Part shown: in pieces, positions 63,022-64,000 of the stretch
How the letters are laid out: every line of letters starts with the position of its first letter
How positions within the stretch are numbered: the first letter of the stretch is position 1
DNA from: an uncultured Bacteroides sp.
GTDB lineage: Bacteria; Bacteroidota; Bacteroidia; Bacteroidales; Bacteroidaceae
DNA length: 64,000 bases
Direction: 5' to 3'
Assembly (NCBI RefSeq): GCF_905207245.1
Contig: NZ_CAJLKP010000001.1
Span: 186,001 to 250,000 of the forward strand
Program-made: the position numbers and the translations under genes
Notes under the pieces: model-generated
Databases searched by the model: none
What the model saw: the letters and a program-made list of their open reading frames with translations, nothing else
What the model was told of the DNA's origin: nothing

Positions 63022-64000
63022 TTACTTCAAAAGTTTAGCGTTGTATTCCTTTAATGTTTCCAGCACGTTGACACGAACATGGATGAAGTTCTCGATACCG
63101 GCAGCTTTCAGTTCTTCCATATTGGCAGGAGCACCGGCTACGATGAACATGGCACGACCATCCAGCGCCTTAAAGGCAGGAACCGCATATTCCACATATT
63201 CATCATCGCTGGAACACAGTACCACGATGTCGGCTTTGGCAGCCATAGCGGCCTCTACACCTGCTTCCACTGTGGGGAAACCGAGGTTATCAACCACTTC
63301 ATATCCGGCACAAGCCAGGAAGTTGCAAGAGAACTGTGCACGTGCCTGACGCATAGCCAGGTTACCGATAGTCAGCATGAACGCTTTCGGACGTTTGCCG
63401 GAAGCTTCCGTTTCAAGGCGCAATGCCTCAAATTCGCTGGCAGCACGGTCGAAATTCAATGTCGGAACATCTTTTTCGCAAGTATCGTGTCCACCACAGC
63501 AGCAAGTAGCTTCGAGCGGTTTCTTGTCACCTGCTTTTTCATTAAAGTTCGGGAACTGGTTGGTACCCAGCAACACTTCGCGACGCTGAGCAACGGACTT
63601 ATGACGAGCCTTGTTGCTTTCGTTCACGGCAGCCTGCACTGTGCCGGCTTTCACTGCGGCATAGAAACCACCTGCTTCTTCTACGGAGAGGAAGAGTTCC
63701 CAAGCTTGCTTAGCGATAGATACAGTCAGGTTTTCAATATAGTAAGAACCGGCAGCCGGGTCAATCACCTTGTCGAAATGAGACTCTTCTTTCAGCAACA
63801 ATTGCTGATTGCGTGCCATACGTTCTGAGAATTCATCGGGAGCAGTGTAAGTTTTGTCAAACGGAGTAACCGTCATAGAATCCACACCAGCCAGGGCAGC
63901 ACTCATGGCCTCAGTTTGCGTACGCAACAGATTTACGTGAGCATCAAACAAAGTGAGGTTGAATGTAGAGGTTTCCGCATGTACATGCATCTTGGCAGCA
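63022..64000 (-). CDS. mutA: Methylmalonyl-CoA mutase, small subunit (N-terminus cut by right edge)
   Basis: The frame is open to the window edge, so only the C-terminal 326 codons or so are seen. It keeps the barrel features HVHAETSTFNLTLFDAHVNLLRTQTEAMSAALAGVDSMTV and DKVIDPAAGSYYIENLT. A degenerate B12-binding domain lacks the DxHxxG motif (GNLAMRQARAQFSCNF instead), as is normal for the non-catalytic small subunit. A Cys-rich insert (ATCCCGGHDTCEK) lies between the two domains. It forms the heterodimer with MutB. The promoter and start lie outside the window. Confidence 0.95.
   Translation of the reverse strand, partial: AAKMHVHAETSTFNLTLFDAHVNLLRTQTEAMSAALAGVDSMTVTPFDKTYTAPDEFSERMARNQQLLLKEESHFDKVIDPAAGSYYIENLTVSIAKQAWELFLSVEEAGGFYAAVKAGTVQAAVNESNKARHKSVAQRREVLLGTNQFPNFNEKAGDKKPLEATCCCGGHDTCEKDVPTLNFDRAASEFEALRLETEASGKRPKAFMLTIGNLAMRQARAQFSCNFLACAGYEVVDNLGFPTVEAGVEAAMAAKADIVVLCSSDDEYVEYAVPAFKALDGRAMFIVAGAPANMEELKAAGIENFIHVRVNVLETLKEYNAKLLK

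Overview
The window looks like a chromosomal segment of a gut Bacteroides species or close relative. The evidence is two SusC/SusD polysaccharide utilisation loci (PULs), each with its own hybrid two-component regulator, many short lipoprotein signal peptides, PCMD and DUF4925 lipoproteins, a typical Bacteroides ilv operon, and promoters built on the Bacteroidetes pattern TTTG / TAnnTTTG. No phage, plasmid, insertion sequence, transposase, CRISPR, tRNA or rRNA was seen. The species cannot be named from this window alone.

Layout. 1-473 is the start of a lipoprotein gene (LruC-type) that leaves the left edge. 984-7195 is a branched-chain amino acid operon read leftward (leader peptide, ilvD, ilvB, ilvN, an acyl-ACP thioesterase, ilvC). 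It has a near-perfect promoter, a leader peptide rich in Ile/Val/Leu and a transcription attenuator. 7281-26292 is PUL 1, also leftward: SusC, SusD, a surface lipoprotein, a DUF2264 enzyme, a decayed fucosidase, a hybrid two-component sensor, then GH29, GH105, GH2 and GH109-type enzymes. 26721-41030 holds housekeeping and envelope genes: a SlyD-like isomerase, a cysteine desulfidase-like protein, a cluster of PCMD/DUF4925 lipoproteins with an outer-membrane barrel, aroC, an M20 peptidase, an OmpA/TPR/PD40 lipoprotein and topB. 41474-59875 is PUL 2, rightward: hybrid two-component sensor, two tandem DUF4962 heparinase-fold lyases, SusC, SusD, a small unrecognised lipoprotein, a PL12-like heparinase and a GH88 unsaturated glucuronyl hydrolase. 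59980-64000 holds a small DUF6078-like protein, an unusual phased repeat array and the methylmalonyl-CoA mutase genes mutB and mutA (mutA cut by the right edge).

How it works together. PUL 2 reads as a complete uronate-polysaccharide pathway. Lyases cleave the chain by beta-elimination, SusCD imports oligosaccharides, GH88 removes the unsaturated uronate and the hybrid sensor controls the locus. No sulfatase is present, so the substrate may be unsulfated or only lightly sulfated. PUL 1 has fucosidase, GH2, GH105 and DUF2264 enzymes but no lyase, so it probably works on a fucose- and uronate-containing glycan pre-cut elsewhere. MutAB belongs to the succinate-propionate route of Bacteroides fermentation.

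The least expected signals are non-coding. They are an ilv attenuator with an exact 10-bp antiterminator match, six GGTAA-N6-TTAC palindromes at an exact 22-bp period (60566-60690), a GAAYAGACC box at a fixed 23-bp distance from the -7 element at three loci, and several intergenic inverted repeats built from short tandem words.
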